A DNA stretch of 47,500 nucleotides from Symbiodinium natans (GCA_905221605.1 CAJNDS010002483.1:213722-261221), one strand, 5' to 3'; positions 1 through 8,986 are shown, counted from the first letter of the stretch. Translations and numbers: made by a program. The notes: generated from the sequence alone by a model not told the origin.

Positions 1-359
1 AGGGGCATTGGTTTTGGATCTATTTCTAGCGTTTAGGTTTTTCGGGTTTAGGGTTGAAAGTTGAAGGTCACATGGCAGTTCTAGTCAGAATAAACCCTAA
101 ACCCTAAACCCTATTCCCTAAACCCTAAACCCTTTCCCCTGAATCCCAAAAGGAATAGAGTTGGGTAGGGGGCGTTTCGTGAAGATGCACCCGCCCAGCA
201 CTTCCCGCTCAAATTCTACGCTGCTCGACGGCGAGTTGAAAGGTATTTTTGGTAGTATAGGGTATATGGCCCCAAGCTTTCAACCCTAAACTCTAAACCC
301 TGAACCCTACAACCCTAAACCCGAAACCCTAAACCCTAAACCCTAAACCCCAAAAGGTT
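1..359. repeat. Degenerate telomere-like arrays, both orientations
   Basis: Short runs of TTTAGGG-type repeat (about 30-55) and CCCTAAA-type repeat (about 95-136 and 281-350) flank a unique stretch at 137-280 in which I recognise nothing. Variants with C or G substitutions are frequent, so this is an interstitial array and not a clean chromosome end. Confidence 0.85.
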
Positions 360-445
360 GATTTCCCAAGCAAACCTCCGGCCCGAGACACCGCCGGCCG
401 AGGCCGACCGTAAAGATATCCGGAGGAGAGGAGCGACGGCGGCTG
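360..445 (-). CDS. Candidate small exon, product unknown
   Basis: A GC-rich island lies between a CCCTAAA array (left) and a TTTAGGG array (right). On the minus strand an acceptor (GGTACAG) precedes an open frame beginning QPPSLLSSGYLYGRPRP. No family is recognised. The opposite strand is also open, so the coding assignment rests mainly on its position in the repeating exon-island pattern. Confidence 0.22.
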
Positions 446-456
446 CTGTACCTACG

Positions 457-536
457 TAGGGTTTAGGGTTTAGGGTTTAGGGTTTAGGGTTTCGGGTTTA
501 GGGTTCAGGGTTTAGGGTTTTAGGGTTTAGGGGTTG
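457..536 (+). repeat. TTTAGGG array
   Basis: About eleven heptamers, mostly exact TTTAGGG with occasional TTTCGGG and TTCAGGG variants, abut the candidate exon to the right. Confidence 0.95.
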
Positions 537-538
537 AC

Positions 539-610
539 GGTTCTCAAACTCCTGGATTCCCACATGCTGGGACTCGATGTGACCAGTGAGGGCGCCTTCT
601 TGCAGAGCAG
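539..610 (-). CDS. Candidate 72-nt exon, product unknown
   Basis: On the minus strand a GGTTTCAG acceptor opens the frame ALQEGALTGHIESQHVGIQE and a GTCAAC donor closes it. The exon would begin with two bases and end with one base of split codons. The peptide looks natural, but no domain is identified. Confidence 0.28.
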
Positions 611-653
611 CTGAAACCCTTGATGTATGTAGACCCTAACCCTAAACCCTAAA

Positions 654-754
654 CAGACCCAAGAGGAACTTAGGCATGAACAGCAAGCCCTTTTGGTTCA
701 AAAGGGGGCGTAGAACCCAAGCCCAACAAAAAGGGAGTAAGGGCCTATCTGGAC
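654..754 (+). mobile_element. Dispersed element family D, copy 1
   Basis: It shares GACCCAAGAGGAAC and, further in, CCCTTTTTGGTT-like sequence and AAGCCCAAC.AAAAGGGA with the segment at 15056-15177. Shorter relatives occur at 37423, 38581 and 47161. No open frame of note; it is a short dispersed repeat of unknown mechanism. Confidence 0.6.
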
Positions 755-1127
755 CCGAAAAAAAGACACGTTTAACGCTTTTTAGGCGCCCGGGTTCGCG
801 GCTTGGGGCTTTGGCCTTTGGCTGTAGGTTCGTACTGCAACGAGTTCTGTTGCTATTGCCACCGGTTTACCTATTTGTTGGGGCGGGGGGGTGGGAGAAT
901 GGGGGGGGGGGTGGAGGAGGGGAGAGGCTGGAGAGCGGGGCGAGAGGGGGGGGCGGGGGAGAGGGCGGGAGGGTGGGCGTTCTCAGTGGCTGAGGGTGTG
1001 TGTAAGGGGCCCCCTCTCCCCTATACCCCTCGCCCCTGGTTCTTTATGACACGTACAGTCCCTATTGTCGTCTTGTCGCTGTGGCCTATGGACCATAAAC
1101 CTAGGAAGGCGAGGGAGGGTCCTACAC
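755..1127. other. Unique GC-rich stretch with G-rich low complexity
   Basis: Positions 876-985 are almost pure purine with long G runs, and glycine-rich open frames here are artefacts of that composition. No gene or motif is recognised. Confidence 0.6.
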
Positions 1128-1177
1128 CCTAAACCTGAAACCCTAAACCCTAAACCCTAACCCTGAACCCTGAACCC
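1128..1177 (-). repeat. CCCTAAA array
   Basis: A short C-strand heptamer run with CCCTGAA variants. Confidence 0.9.
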
Positions 1178-1238
1178 TAGGCCGGATCGTGATTCCAGGC
1201 AGGCGGGGGGTCACCACCGGCTCACTGATCATTGTCAC
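1178..1238 (-). CDS. Candidate small exon, product unknown
   Basis: On the minus strand the acceptor CTGCCTGAG precedes VTMISEPVVTPRLPGITIRP. The island sits between a C array (left) and a weak G-type run (right). Nothing identifies the protein. Confidence 0.25.
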
Positions 1239-1800
1239 CTCAGGCAGGGGGAGAAGGTTTAGGGCTTCAGGGTTCAGGGCTACACCCTGAAATCAAGAAG
1301 AACTTCAGGCGTGTTGATAAACACAGCGCCCCATGTAGGGGAAATGTGGGCTTGAGGGTTCAGTCTCATCCTTGGCAGGGAGTTGGATCTGTGTGGGTGG
1401 GTGTGGGCTTCAGTCCATGCAGGGCTGCCTGTCGCGTGGATCCTCGAACCCTGGGACCACCCCAGATGACATGAGGGTTTCCGAAATTTGGGGTACCTTC
1501 TGGGTGTCCTCATGATAAGGGAATGCCACTATTTGGGGTTCATGTTCGGGGGGGGGGGGGGGGGGGGTCCCTTATTTCGTAAACCCGATACGTTTAGGTT
1601 TTAGAGTTCTTCGGTACAAGCCTTGAAGACCCTCTCATGTACCTTGAAGTTAGAAACCCTTTGCAGGGTTTTGGGTCAGGGGTTTAGGGAGCCTAGTCCA
1701 ATCTGTTCAGCCCCTTTCCACCATTTGGGTATAGTTTCTGGGGCTTGTGCCCTCGAAGGTCATAAGGTCTGGAATCTCAACTGTTCCGAGAACACCTTTT
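1239..1800. other. Unique region with a poly-G tract
   Basis: Unique sequence contains a run of about 19 G near 1549-1567. The open frames here are short and unsupported on both strands. No element is recognised. Confidence 0.5.
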
Positions 1801-1838
1801 GGCCCTAAACCCTTAACCCTAAACCCTAAACCCTAAAC

Positions 1839-1884
1839 CCCTGACAGCTTAAGCTTCAGTTTCTTTGTGACGTGGCGAAGGAGG
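1839..1884 (-). CDS. Candidate 46-nt basic exon
   Basis: A strong acceptor (GGTCTTTCTCCAG) on the minus strand opens LLRHVTKKLKLKLSG, and the exon ends where the array itself supplies a GTTTAG donor. Flanks are a C array on the left and, further right, another C array. The basic peptide has no assignable family. Confidence 0.3.
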
Positions 1885-1937
1885 CTGGAGAAAGACCCTT
1901 CAAGCCTCCAGGCCCCAGCAAGCCCAAGCCCAAGCCA

Positions 1938-2311
1938 CCCTAAACCCTAAACCCTGAACCCTAAACCCCAAACCCTAGACCCTAGAACCCCCGCAACCCC
2001 AAAACCCCAAACCCCCCAAAACCCCCCAAACCCTAGAAACCCCCGCAACCCCAGAACCCCAAAACCCCCAAACCCAAACCCCAAAACCCCAAAATCCTAA
2101 ACCTAAAACCCGAAACCCCAAACCCTAAACCCCAAAACCCTAAACCACAGAACTCTATAATCCTAAACCTCAAGCCTTAAACTCCAACACCCTAAAACCC
2201 AAAACCCTAAACTCCAAAACCCTAAACCCTAAACCCTAGCCCTAAACCCTAAACCCTAAACCCTAGCCCTAAACCCTAAACCCTAAACCCTAAGCCCTAA
2301 ACCCTAAACCC
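1938..2311 (-). repeat. Long CCCTAAA variant array
   Basis: About 370 bp of CCCTAAA with many CCCCAAA, CCCGAAA and CCCTAGC variants and 8-mer CCCTAAAA units. It is the upstream-type flank of the next island. Confidence 0.95.
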
Positions 2312-2405
2312 CGGAGGTCCCTGAGTCGCCAGCCGGCCCTGGCCGCAACGCTCCCCCGCGGGCCTTGGAACATGCCAGGCCGCTTGATTCCTTTCTTGTG
2401 TCGGT
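2312..2405 (-). CDS. Candidate exon island, frame uncertain
   Basis: A GC-rich unique island of about 95 bp lies between a C array and a G array. All three minus frames are open, one reading YRHKKGIKRPGMFQGPRG, and the plus strand is also open. Its position fits the exon-island pattern, but no splice site or fold decides the frame. Confidence 0.2.
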
Positions 2406-2550
2406 AGGGTTTAGGGTTTAGGGTTTAGGGTTTAGGGTTTAGGGTTTAGGGTTTGGAGTTTGGGGTTTGGGGTTTGGGGTTTGGGGTTTGGGGTTTAGCG
2501 TTTAGGGTTTAGGGTTTTAGGGTTTTAGGGTTAGCGTTTAGGGTTTGTGG
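2406..2550 (+). repeat. TTTAGGG and TTTGGGG array
   Basis: Seven exact TTTAGGG units are followed by TTTGGGG units and then degenerate ones. Confidence 0.95.
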
Positions 2551-2800
2551 AGTTCGGAGGTGCCACGAGGGTTTCGGGCCAGAGGAGTGCTTGCAGCTTC
2601 AGCATGTTGCGTTTAGGGTTTAGGGTTGAGGGTTTAGGGTTTAGGGTTTGAAATCTTAAGTGCTGACCTATACAGTGAAGACCAGCACGCTAAGCCTGCA
2701 TGCTTGCCTGGAAAACGTGGGCAACCGAAAACGAGTGTCGTGGTTGTGGGGGGAGGGGTGTAACCTAGGAGGCTTAGGGTTTAGGGTTCAGGGTTGAAGG
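2551..2800. other. Short islands between G-type runs
   Basis: A unique segment at 2551-2605 and another at 2656-2775 are separated by TTTAGGG runs. No convincing coding or element signal is seen. Confidence 0.4.
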
Positions 2801-2910
2801 TTAGGAAAATGAGGTGGCTTGCAGAAAATACATCTCTCTGTATACTATGCCGTAGTGTACAATGTAGCTACGTAGGAACAGAGGTCGTTCTACATCCTGC
2901 ATTGCCATGC

Positions 2911-2965
2911 TCAGCCATACTTCGACATAGCTTCCTGCACTGCATCTTGCTTCTCTTTGCCTACG
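2911..2965 (-). CDS. Candidate exon with strong acceptor
   Basis: The acceptor CGCCTTTTTTCACCTTAG on the minus strand is one of the best pyrimidine tracts in the window. It opens VGKEKQDAVQEAMSKYG, ending at a TGA at 2911-2913. The surrounding 2800-3050 segment is unique and also has an 87-codon plus frame, so strand is not certain. Confidence 0.28.
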
Positions 2966-3059
2966 CTAAGGTGAAAAAAGGCGGGAACGTTAAACGGCAC
3001 CTCCTTCGACCCCAGATCTTCTCCCGAAAGCCCTACACCCTCAACACAAAACCCTAAAC

Positions 3060-3267
3060 TCACGGGTTTCTACCTTGGACCCTTCTGGTGGTACCCTTGG
3101 GTTTGGGGACACTGTCTTGGATTCCCAAGCGAATGTAAGTGCCACTTTCGGAGTTTCTTAAGGGAACCTCCGAGGGGGTACATCCTTAGGGGTACTAGTC
3201 TTCATACCTTGATAAACCCAAGAACCCTCACATGGATAGCTTGGTGGAGGGGGGGGGGGGGGGGGGT
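3060..3267. other. Unique stretch ending in poly-G
   Basis: It contains short palindromic GGTACC motifs and ends in about 19 G at 3248-3266. It resembles other unsupported unique stretches near 16040 and 19720 only in the GGTACCC motif. Confidence 0.35.
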
Positions 3268-3421
3268 GGGATTGAGGGTTGAGGGTTTGAGGGTTCAGGG
3301 TTAGGGTTAGGGTTTTAGGGTTATAGGGTTTAGGGTTTAGGGTTTAGGGTTTAGGGTTTAGGGTTTAGGGTTTAGGGTTTAGGGTTTAGGGTTTAGGGTT
3401 TAGGGTTTAGGGTTTAGGGCT
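3268..3421 (+). repeat. TTTAGGG array
   Basis: About 20 heptamers, nearly exact from 3325 to 3418, with TTGAGGG and TTCAGGG variants at the left edge. Confidence 0.97.
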
Positions 3422-3505
3422 GAGGGTTCATGCCTTTCAGTTTTGGAGAGAACGGGCCTGGCCAGCCCAAACCCTGCCCTACAAACCCTAAACTCTTGAG
3501 GTAGC

Positions 3506-3676
3506 TACATGGTCCCTTAATATGGGCCCTTGCCTTGTATACCCCCCCCCAGAAACTGTATAGACCACAAGGGCCCTTGCTTCAGAACCCTTTAGAGGAA
3601 AAAGTGCCCTTACTTCAGAACCCTTTCGAGGAGGGTAAGAGACCACACTCAGGGCCCATAAAACCACCCTTAGACA
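3506..3676 (+). mobile_element. Dispersed element family F, copy 1
   Basis: The left end TACATGGTCCCTTAATATGG and the right end near GAGACCACACTCAGGGCCCA form an imperfect inverted repeat. The same ends recur at 37302-37412, and related GGGCCCATAC blocks occur at 20649 and 28278. Two internal copies of CTTCAGAACCCTTT are also present. It looks like a small hairpin-type element. Confidence 0.55.
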
Positions 3677-3699
3677 TTAGATCAACCCCGAACCCCGAA

Positions 3700-3830
3700 G
3701 CCGTAAACCCTAAACCTAATTCCTAAACCCTAAACCCTAATTCCTACACCCTCAACCCTAAACCCTAAACCCTACACCCTACACCCTAAACCCTAAACCC
3801 TAAACCCTAAACCCCGAACCCGCAAGCCCT
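3700..3830 (-). repeat. CCCTAAA array
   Basis: C-strand heptamers with CCCTACA and CCCTCAA variants. Confidence 0.95.
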
Positions 3831-3841
3831 AAGCCCCCCAC

Positions 3842-3887
3842 CCCGGTCATTGCGGAGCCAGCAGGGCAGCTGATCATCGGGATGGGC
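3842..3887 (-). CDS. Candidate 46-nt exon
   Basis: The acceptor TATTTTGAG on the minus strand opens AHPDDQLPCWLRNDR in phase 0, closed by a GTGGGG donor. It lies between a C array (left) and a G-type run (right), the standard exon-island setting. Family unknown. Confidence 0.32.
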
Positions 3888-4340
3888 CTCAAAATAGCTA
3901 AGTTTAGGGCTTAGGGTCTGGGGGGGGGTGGGTCTAAGACGTCAACCCCCAGAATTGAAAGCCCCGAAGGGCCCAAACAGGGCCCCGAACCCGAAGTCCT
4001 CAAGATTTGCCACACGCCGGGCCACCAAAAACTCAACCTAAGGGTCAGGGTTTAGGGTTTAGGGTTATTAGGGTGTAGGGTGCGGGTGTAGGGTTTAGGG
4101 TTTAGGGCAGGGGTTCTGGTTTGGGGTTTGAATAGGGTTTAGGCTTTAGGGCTTCGGGTCTGGGGTTTATAGTGTTTATATTCATATAGCGTTAGTGTTT
4201 CGGGTTGAGTGTCTTGCTGGGGGGGGGGGGGGGTGTCTCATAACAAAAGCTATGCAATGTTGTGGGGCGGGCCCCCCTTTGTCTGCGACAGGTGGGAATT
4301 GAGGGGCTAGCCCACGAAGACCTTCACTCAACCCCCAACT
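3888..4340. other. Mixed unique sequence and degenerate G-type repeats
   Basis: Unique sequence at 3940-4035 is followed by TTTAGGG-type degenerate repeats to about 4190, a G13 run near 4220 and unique sequence to 4335. No supported gene. Confidence 0.4.
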
Positions 4341-4447
4341 TAAACCCTAAACCCGAAACCCTGAACCATACACCCTAAACCCTAAACCACTAAACCCTAA
4401 ACCCTAAACCCTAAACCCCCCCCCCCCCCCAAAAAAAAAAAAAAAAA
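4340..4447 (-). repeat. CCCTAAA array ending in C15-A17 tract
   Basis: C-strand heptamers end abruptly in 15 C followed by 17 A (4416-4447). Composite C-then-A homopolymers recur at 20105-20134 and 40612-40635, and in reverse complement at 15978-16006. Confidence 0.9.
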
Positions 4448-4975
4448 CCTCGAACCCAAAGCCCCGGGCTTCACTCTGACGTCGGCTCTGGGGGCCGCAG
4501 AGCCTCCCGCAGTGGGTTCAGGGGGTTTGGGGGTTTAGGGTTTGGGTGTTTAGGGTTTAGGGTTTAGGGTTTAGGGTTTAGGGTTTAGGGTTTGGGGTTG
4601 AGGGGTTTGGGGGTCAGGGGTTGAGGGCTTGGGGATCCGAGCCCACATGTTGCTGGTGCCCAGCAGCCTTTCATTGAGGGTTTAGGGTTTAGGGTTTCAG
4701 GTCTCGAGTCTAGGGTTTAGGGTCTAGATGTTAAGGTTTGGTGTTTAGGGTTCAGGGTGCAGGGTTTAGGGTCGAGATGATCATGGCCTTTCACCAACCT
4801 CTATCGGCTTCGAGACAACGCAACTCGACATCTTGCTGGACTTCTCATGAGAACTAGAAGATCCATGCACACCTCTTTGGCTCCACATCCGCAAACCTTC
4901 CTCATTTTGCTACACCCAAAGCCCGCAACAATCCTACTGCAAATCACGACACTCTACATGCTAGCGCCCCTAAAA
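4448..4975. other. Three islands separated by TTTAGGG-type repeats
   Basis: Islands at 4448-4520, 4627-4678 and 4775-4975 are divided by G arrays at 4520-4620 and 4678-4770. The middle island reads LLGTSNMWARIP on the minus strand after an AATGAAAG acceptor, which is weak exon evidence. The third island is AT-richer and gives no clear frame. Confidence 0.35.
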
Positions 4976-5137
4976 CCCTACAAACCCCCAAGCCCTAAAA
5001 CCCCAATACCCTCAACCACCTGAACCCTAAACCCTAAACCCCTTGAACCCTACATCCCGCAAACCCCAAAGCCCAAACCCTAAACGCCCAAAACACAGCT
5101 CGTGAGCACTGAGCCCCTCGACTGCCCAAAACGTGTG

Positions 5138-5225
5138 AAGTTTAGGGTTTAGGGTTTAGGGTTTAGGGTTTAGGGTTTAGGGTTTAGGGTTTAGGGTTTA
5201 GGGTTTCAGGGTTAGGGTTAGTTTT
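5138..5225 (+). repeat. TTTAGGG array
   Basis: About eleven near-exact heptamers, preceded by degenerate C-type repeats at 4975-5095. Confidence 0.95.
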
Positions 5226-5406
5226 AGGGTTTACAGGCTTAGAGTGCTTGGTGAGGTTTTGGGTTCGGTTGCAGGGTTATGTTTACGTGGTTTGGGGTTT
5301 AGGGCTCAGGCCGTACAGGGTTTAGGGTATTTTCCGAAGCCATACCGTGAATCGACTGTACGTCAACTTGAAGACACGGCGTTGGCGCAGCAAAAAGGAG
5401 GCTTAC

Positions 5407-5491
5407 CCTCTGCAGACGCTTTAGAACTGTCTTTGCAAACCTGCATTCTAGATGAGATTATCCTGTACCGGAGTTTCTTCATAAAGATATT
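5407..5491 (-). CDS. Candidate 85-nt exon with good acceptor and donor
   Basis: On the minus strand TGCTTGGCAG opens NIFMKKLRYRIISSRMQVCK in phase 0, and the exon closes at G|GTAAGCC, the best GTAAG donor in this part. It would end with one base of a split codon. It lies in a G-left/C-right island, the intron-centre setting, and the plus strand carries a competing 60-codon frame, so caution is needed. Product unknown. Confidence 0.3.
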
Positions 5492-5578
5492 CTGCCAAGC
5501 AGGGTATAGACGCCCGAAACCCCAAAATCCTAAACCCTGAACCCTTCACCCTAAACCCTACCCTACAACCAAAATACT

Positions 5579-6225
5579 AAAGCCCTTTTAGGGCTTTGTA
5601 GCTTGTGTTGTTGGGTGTCCCCAAAACCTAAACCCTAAACCCTAGACCCTAAACCCTAAAACCCTTTTAGGGCTTTGAAGCTTATGTTAGGGCTTAATGT
5701 CCGAATCACCCCTAAACCCTAAACCCTAAACCCTAAAACCCATTTAGGGCTCTGTAGCTTCTGTTAGGGCGTAAGGTCCGAATCACCCCTAAACCCCAAA
5801 CCCTAAACCCGAAACCCTAAACCCTAAACCCGAAACCCTAAACCCTAAAACCCTTTTAGGGCTTTGTAGCTTCTGTTAGGGCTTAAGGTCCGAATCACCC
5901 CTAAACCCTAAACCCTAAACCCGAAACCCTAAACCCTGAACCCTAAAACCCTTTTAGGGCTTTGTAGCTTCTGTTAGGGCTTAAGGTCCGAATCACCCCT
6001 AAACCCTAAACCCTAAACCCCAAACCCCAAACCCTAAACCCTAAACCCTAAAACCCTTTTGGGCTTTGTAGCTTCTGTTAGGGCTTCAGGTCCGAATCAC
6101 CCCTAAACCCTAAACCCTAAACCCTAAACCCTAAACCCTAAACCCTAAACCCGAAACCCTAAACCCTAAACCCTAAATCCCTTTTAGGGCTTTGTAGCTT
6201 CTGTTAGGTCTTAAGGTCCGAATCC
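5579..6225 (+). repeat. Seven-copy minisatellite with telomeric spacers
   Basis: A core of about 50 bp recurs seven times, near 5579, 5660, 5738, 5848, 5946, 6051 and 6175. It reads TTTAGGGCTTTGTAGCTTCT, then GTTAGGGCTTAAGGTCCGAA, then TCACC. Copies are separated by 3 to 12 CCCTAAA-type units, so the period varies (roughly 75-125 bp) although the core is conserved. The first copy is the most diverged. Confidence 0.95.
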
Positions 6226-6226
6226 A

Positions 6227-6303
6227 GCCTGCCATGGTGGTTGGCAGCATGCCTTGGGTCAGGGGCTTCGTGTCTCTCGGGAGCTCCGGGACGATTGCGA
6301 TGA
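6227..6303 (-). CDS. Candidate exon fragment, product unknown
   Basis: The minus strand reads AFIAIVPELPRDTKPLTQGM and continues LPTTMAGW, a natural-looking peptide. No good acceptor is seen, and the plus strand is also open across it. Confidence 0.22.
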
Positions 6304-6425
6304 AGGCTTAGGGCTTAGGGCTTAGGGCTTAGGGCTTAGGGCTTAGGGCTTAGGGCTTAGGGCTTATAGGGTTTAGGGTTTAGGGTTTAGGGTTTAGGAG
6401 TTAGGAGTTAGGAGTTAGGGTTTAG
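6304..6425 (+). repeat. CTTAGGG homogenised array
   Basis: Nine consecutive CTTAGGG units are followed by four TTTAGGG and three TTAGGAG-type units: a locally amplified variant. Confidence 0.95.
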
Positions 6426-6960
6426 GTGACGGTTAACACGGTGTGTATGTGAGGTGGCTTGTACCCAGAATGATGAAGGGGTAATATTGCATTTATTCTA
6501 GCATGGCTCTTAAAACCCCTCTGAAAAGTATTCCCACGTATGATTCACATGATCCTCTTAAACCCCAAAAAAGCAAATACGCCCTATCCCAAGGGCCTTC
6601 CTAATGTTTAGGCTCCTGTCTTAGCTTCATGTACTCAGAGCCCTAAACCGGGAGGGCGCAGAGACCAACGTTTTCCCGGTGCTCTCTAAGGACATGGCCC
6701 TAGATTGCCTGAGGCAAAAGCTTGATTGAAGGTGTATTATCTACAATGTTAAGTACTGATATGTCCACAGTGTGAAATATGCACCATCCACCTCCGCAAC
6801 ATAAAGCATTTTCAGGCGAGTTTTAGACCGACACTGGCATCTATGGTACCATGCACGTGCCTGGAATGAGGTTGGTAGTGCTTAGCACCTCCATGTTTTT
6901 AGCATGGGTACTAGACTGTCAGACTCCAACTCGCACAGCCCCGGGGAGGTTGAGAGTTTA
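6426..6960. other. Unique AT-richer stretch
   Basis: About 530 bp without heptamers. It contains element family E copy 1 and no supported open frame. Confidence 0.5.
6503..6602 (+). mobile_element. Dispersed element family E, copy 1
   Basis: It aligns with 8890-8981 through CTTAAAAC.CCCTCTGAAAA, ATGATCCTCTTAAACCC and ATCCCAAGGGCCT. No terminal repeat is evident, and it may be a fragment of a longer repeat. Confidence 0.6.
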
Positions 6961-7440
6961 GGACTTTTAGGGTTTAAGGGTTCAAGGTTTATGGTTTAAG
7001 TCTTTTTAGCTCCTTAGGGTTTAGGGCAAAGTTTTCGTACCGAACAATTCTGGCCACTGACCCTCCCGCTTGGTGACGGTTGTGCCAGCCTTTGCGGGCC
7101 TGTAGGTCCTAGAGGCAAAGTACGCCCGACAAGCTTCGGGTTTAGGGTTTGGAGCTTAGGGTTTCGGGAGAAGGGTTTCGGGTTTCGGCACGGTCCCCGG
7201 ACCCTGGCGGCGTATTGGATGGGTTTGGGGAGGTGAAGACTTCCCTTTTTCCCTCCCTTACACCCCAAAACATGTGGCACGGGGGAGGGAAGGACAAAAT
7301 CTATGTTTTGTTTGCCATTTTTTGGGGTCTAGGCTTAACAGGATTATTGCAAAAAGCGTAGGGCATACAGCATTAAACTGTGGTGCTTAGCGCTTTGAGG
7401 GTCTAGGGCTGTTGGAGTAGGGCGCTCAGAGGTTAGAGGG
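6961..7440. other. Unique sequence with scattered G-type units
   Basis: Degenerate TTTAGGG-type units at 6961-7030 and 7140-7195 enclose unique sequence. Overlapping frames on both strands at 7014-7361 are short and unsupported. Confidence 0.4.
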
Positions 7441-7530
7441 CCCAAAACCATAAACCCAAACCCTAAACCCGAAACCCGAAACCCTAAGCCCTAAACCCTA
7501 AACCCTAAACCCTAAAACCTAAACCCCCTA
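7441..7530 (-). repeat. CCCTAAA array
   Basis: C-strand heptamers with CCCGAAA variants. Confidence 0.95.
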
Positions 7531-7534
7531 AACT

Positions 7535-7665
7535 CAGTCCGGGCAGCTCCAGCACTGCTTCGGCGCGGCCGCGGGCGCCGCTGCAGCGGCGGGCGCCGGC
7601 GCAGTGGCGGGCGCTTGCGGGGGGCCGGAGCCCGGAACAGTGAGCCTGGCAGCTTTTCTTGAGCA
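7535..7665. other. Very GC-rich exon-type island
   Basis: It sits between a C array and a G array. The plus strand reads an alanine/glycine-rich frame (QLQHCFGAAAGAAAAAGAGA) with a possible GTGAGC donor near 7640. The composition alone could generate this, so strand and coding status are unresolved. Confidence 0.25.
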
Positions 7666-7671
7666 TTTAAG

Positions 7672-7985
7672 TTTAGGGTTTAGGGCTAGGGTTTAGGGTT
7701 TAGGGTTTAGGGTTTAGGGTTTAGGGTTTAGGGTTTGGGGTTTGGGGTTTGGGGTTTGGGGTTTGGGGTTTGGGGTTTGGGGTTGGGGGTTTGGGGTTGG
7801 GGTTTGGGGTTTGGGGTTTGGGGTTTGGGGTTTGGGGTTTGGGGTTTGGGGTTTGGGGTTTGGGGTTTGGGGTTTGGGGTTTGGGGTTTGGGTTTAGGCT
7901 TTAGGGTTCAGGGTTCAGGGTTTAGGGTTCAGGGTTTAGGGTTTAGGGTTTGGGGTTGGGGGTTGGGGGTTGGGGGTTTTTCGGG
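7672..7985 (+). repeat. TTTAGGG array passing into TTTGGGG array
   Basis: About ten TTTAGGG units give way at 7735 to about 21 TTTGGGG units (to 7890) and then to mixed TTCAGGG, TTTAGGG and GGGGTTGG units. Confidence 0.97.
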
Positions 7986-8200
7986 TTTACAGGGCTTATG
8001 GGGTTTGTAGGATTTGCAAGGCTTCTGGGGTTTACAGGGCTTATAAGCCTCATAGGGCTTATAGGGTTTCTGGGCTTCATAGGGTTTATGGGGTTCACAG
8101 GGTTTACAGGGTTTTGTGGGCTTTATGGGCTGTATAGGGTTTCTGGGCGTTATAGGGTCTTATGGGCTGTATAGGGTTTCTAGTTAGGGTTTAGAGGCTT
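7986..8200 (+). repeat. Degenerate 9-mer-like GGGTTTATA repeats
   Basis: Repeated GGGTTTACA, GGGCTTATA and GGGTTTCT units of about 9 bp. Similar blocks occur at 33660-33800, 40378-40455 and 44460-44550. Confidence 0.8.
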
Positions 8201-8265
8201 TCTACGCTTTACAGGATTGATGCTTGAGCGCTCAGGGTTGTAAGGCTAGGTTGGTTTTAGGGTAT

Positions 8266-8586
8266 TTAAGGGAGGGGGGGGGGTTCAAGGAAGCTCTCCC
8301 CAATGTGGGAAGCGAGCTGGGCGAGACCAGCAACTTCTTTAGCAGCTTCTGCAATCGCGATCAGTTCCGCTTCCAGGGAACTTAAAGTCACTACAGATTC
8401 TAGTCTGCTGTACCCCTTTACACAGTACCACAAGTCTCCGACAACGGCGTAGGCGACTCCGCCACTTGTGCATTTCCGGCCTACGCTCTTTTCGCTGGCC
8501 CAATTGCTGTCGCAATAAGCGACCAAAGTGGCGCCTTCCCCCTCATTGGTCTGGCCATCTGCAACTTCAATGATCTGGTCCATCAA
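8266..8586 (-). mobile_element. Ty1/copia retrotransposon RNase H remnant
   Basis: The minus-strand frame of 106 codons matches the C-terminal RNase H of Ty1/copia polyproteins. It has the catalytic-Asp motif YCDSNWAS, then GRKCTSGGV, then the SLEAELIAIAEA block carrying the conserved acidic residue. RNase H degrades the RNA strand of the RNA/DNA hybrid during reverse transcription. Only this C-terminal domain remains: integrase and reverse transcriptase are absent, the upstream side runs directly into CCCTCAACCCTAAA repeat, and the frame ends in proline codons from a poly-C tract. No LTR was recognised. It lies at an intron-centre type junction. Confidence 0.85.
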
Positions 8587-8615
8587 GCTAAACCCTCAAC
8601 CCTAAACCCTAAACT

Positions 8616-8740
8616 AAATCCCTCCCGATGACGAGTGGCCGCGTCATCGACGGGAGTACCCCCTTCCCCCTACCCCCTACCCTGGAGCTGGAAAGGGAGT
8701 CGAAGAGGCTGAAACGGGAGACCATGAGGCTGGTCGAGTT
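8616..8740. other. Exon-type island with competing frames
   Basis: A C-left/G-right island. The plus strand reads LELERESKRLKRETMRLVE, coiled-coil-like. The minus strand reads TSLMVSRFSLFDSLSSSRVG with a CCCGTTTCAG acceptor. Neither is decisive. Confidence 0.3.
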
Positions 8741-8889
8741 TAGGGTTAGGGTTTCGAGTTTGGGGGCACACATCTTGAACTCTGAAGACTAAACTGTCAA
8801 CGCCGAGACCTTAAACCCCGCAAATCTTCCACCCTTCCCCTTCAGGGCCCTGAACCCCAGGTCGTAATCAAGCCCCAGCTCTGGACTGG

Positions 8890-8981
8890 GATGTCCCTTA
8901 AAACGCCCTCTGAAAAATATGCTTAAATATGATCCTCTTAAACCCAATAAGGGAAAATACAAAATATCCCAAGGGCCTACC
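8890..8981 (+). mobile_element. Dispersed element family E, copy 2
   Basis: It matches 6503-6602 with a short gap. It is followed directly by a CCCTAAA array. Confidence 0.6.
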
Positions 8982-8986
8982 GAGAA

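Noticed and set aside
5579-6225. CRISPR-like array
   Set aside because: The repeats are conserved, but the spacers are telomeric heptamers of variable number. A minisatellite in a eukaryotic context.
7735-8010. Gly/Phe/Trp/Val-rich open frame as a gene
   Set aside because: It is a direct translation of TTTGGGG and TTTAGGG units, which read as GFGVWGLGFGV with no stop.
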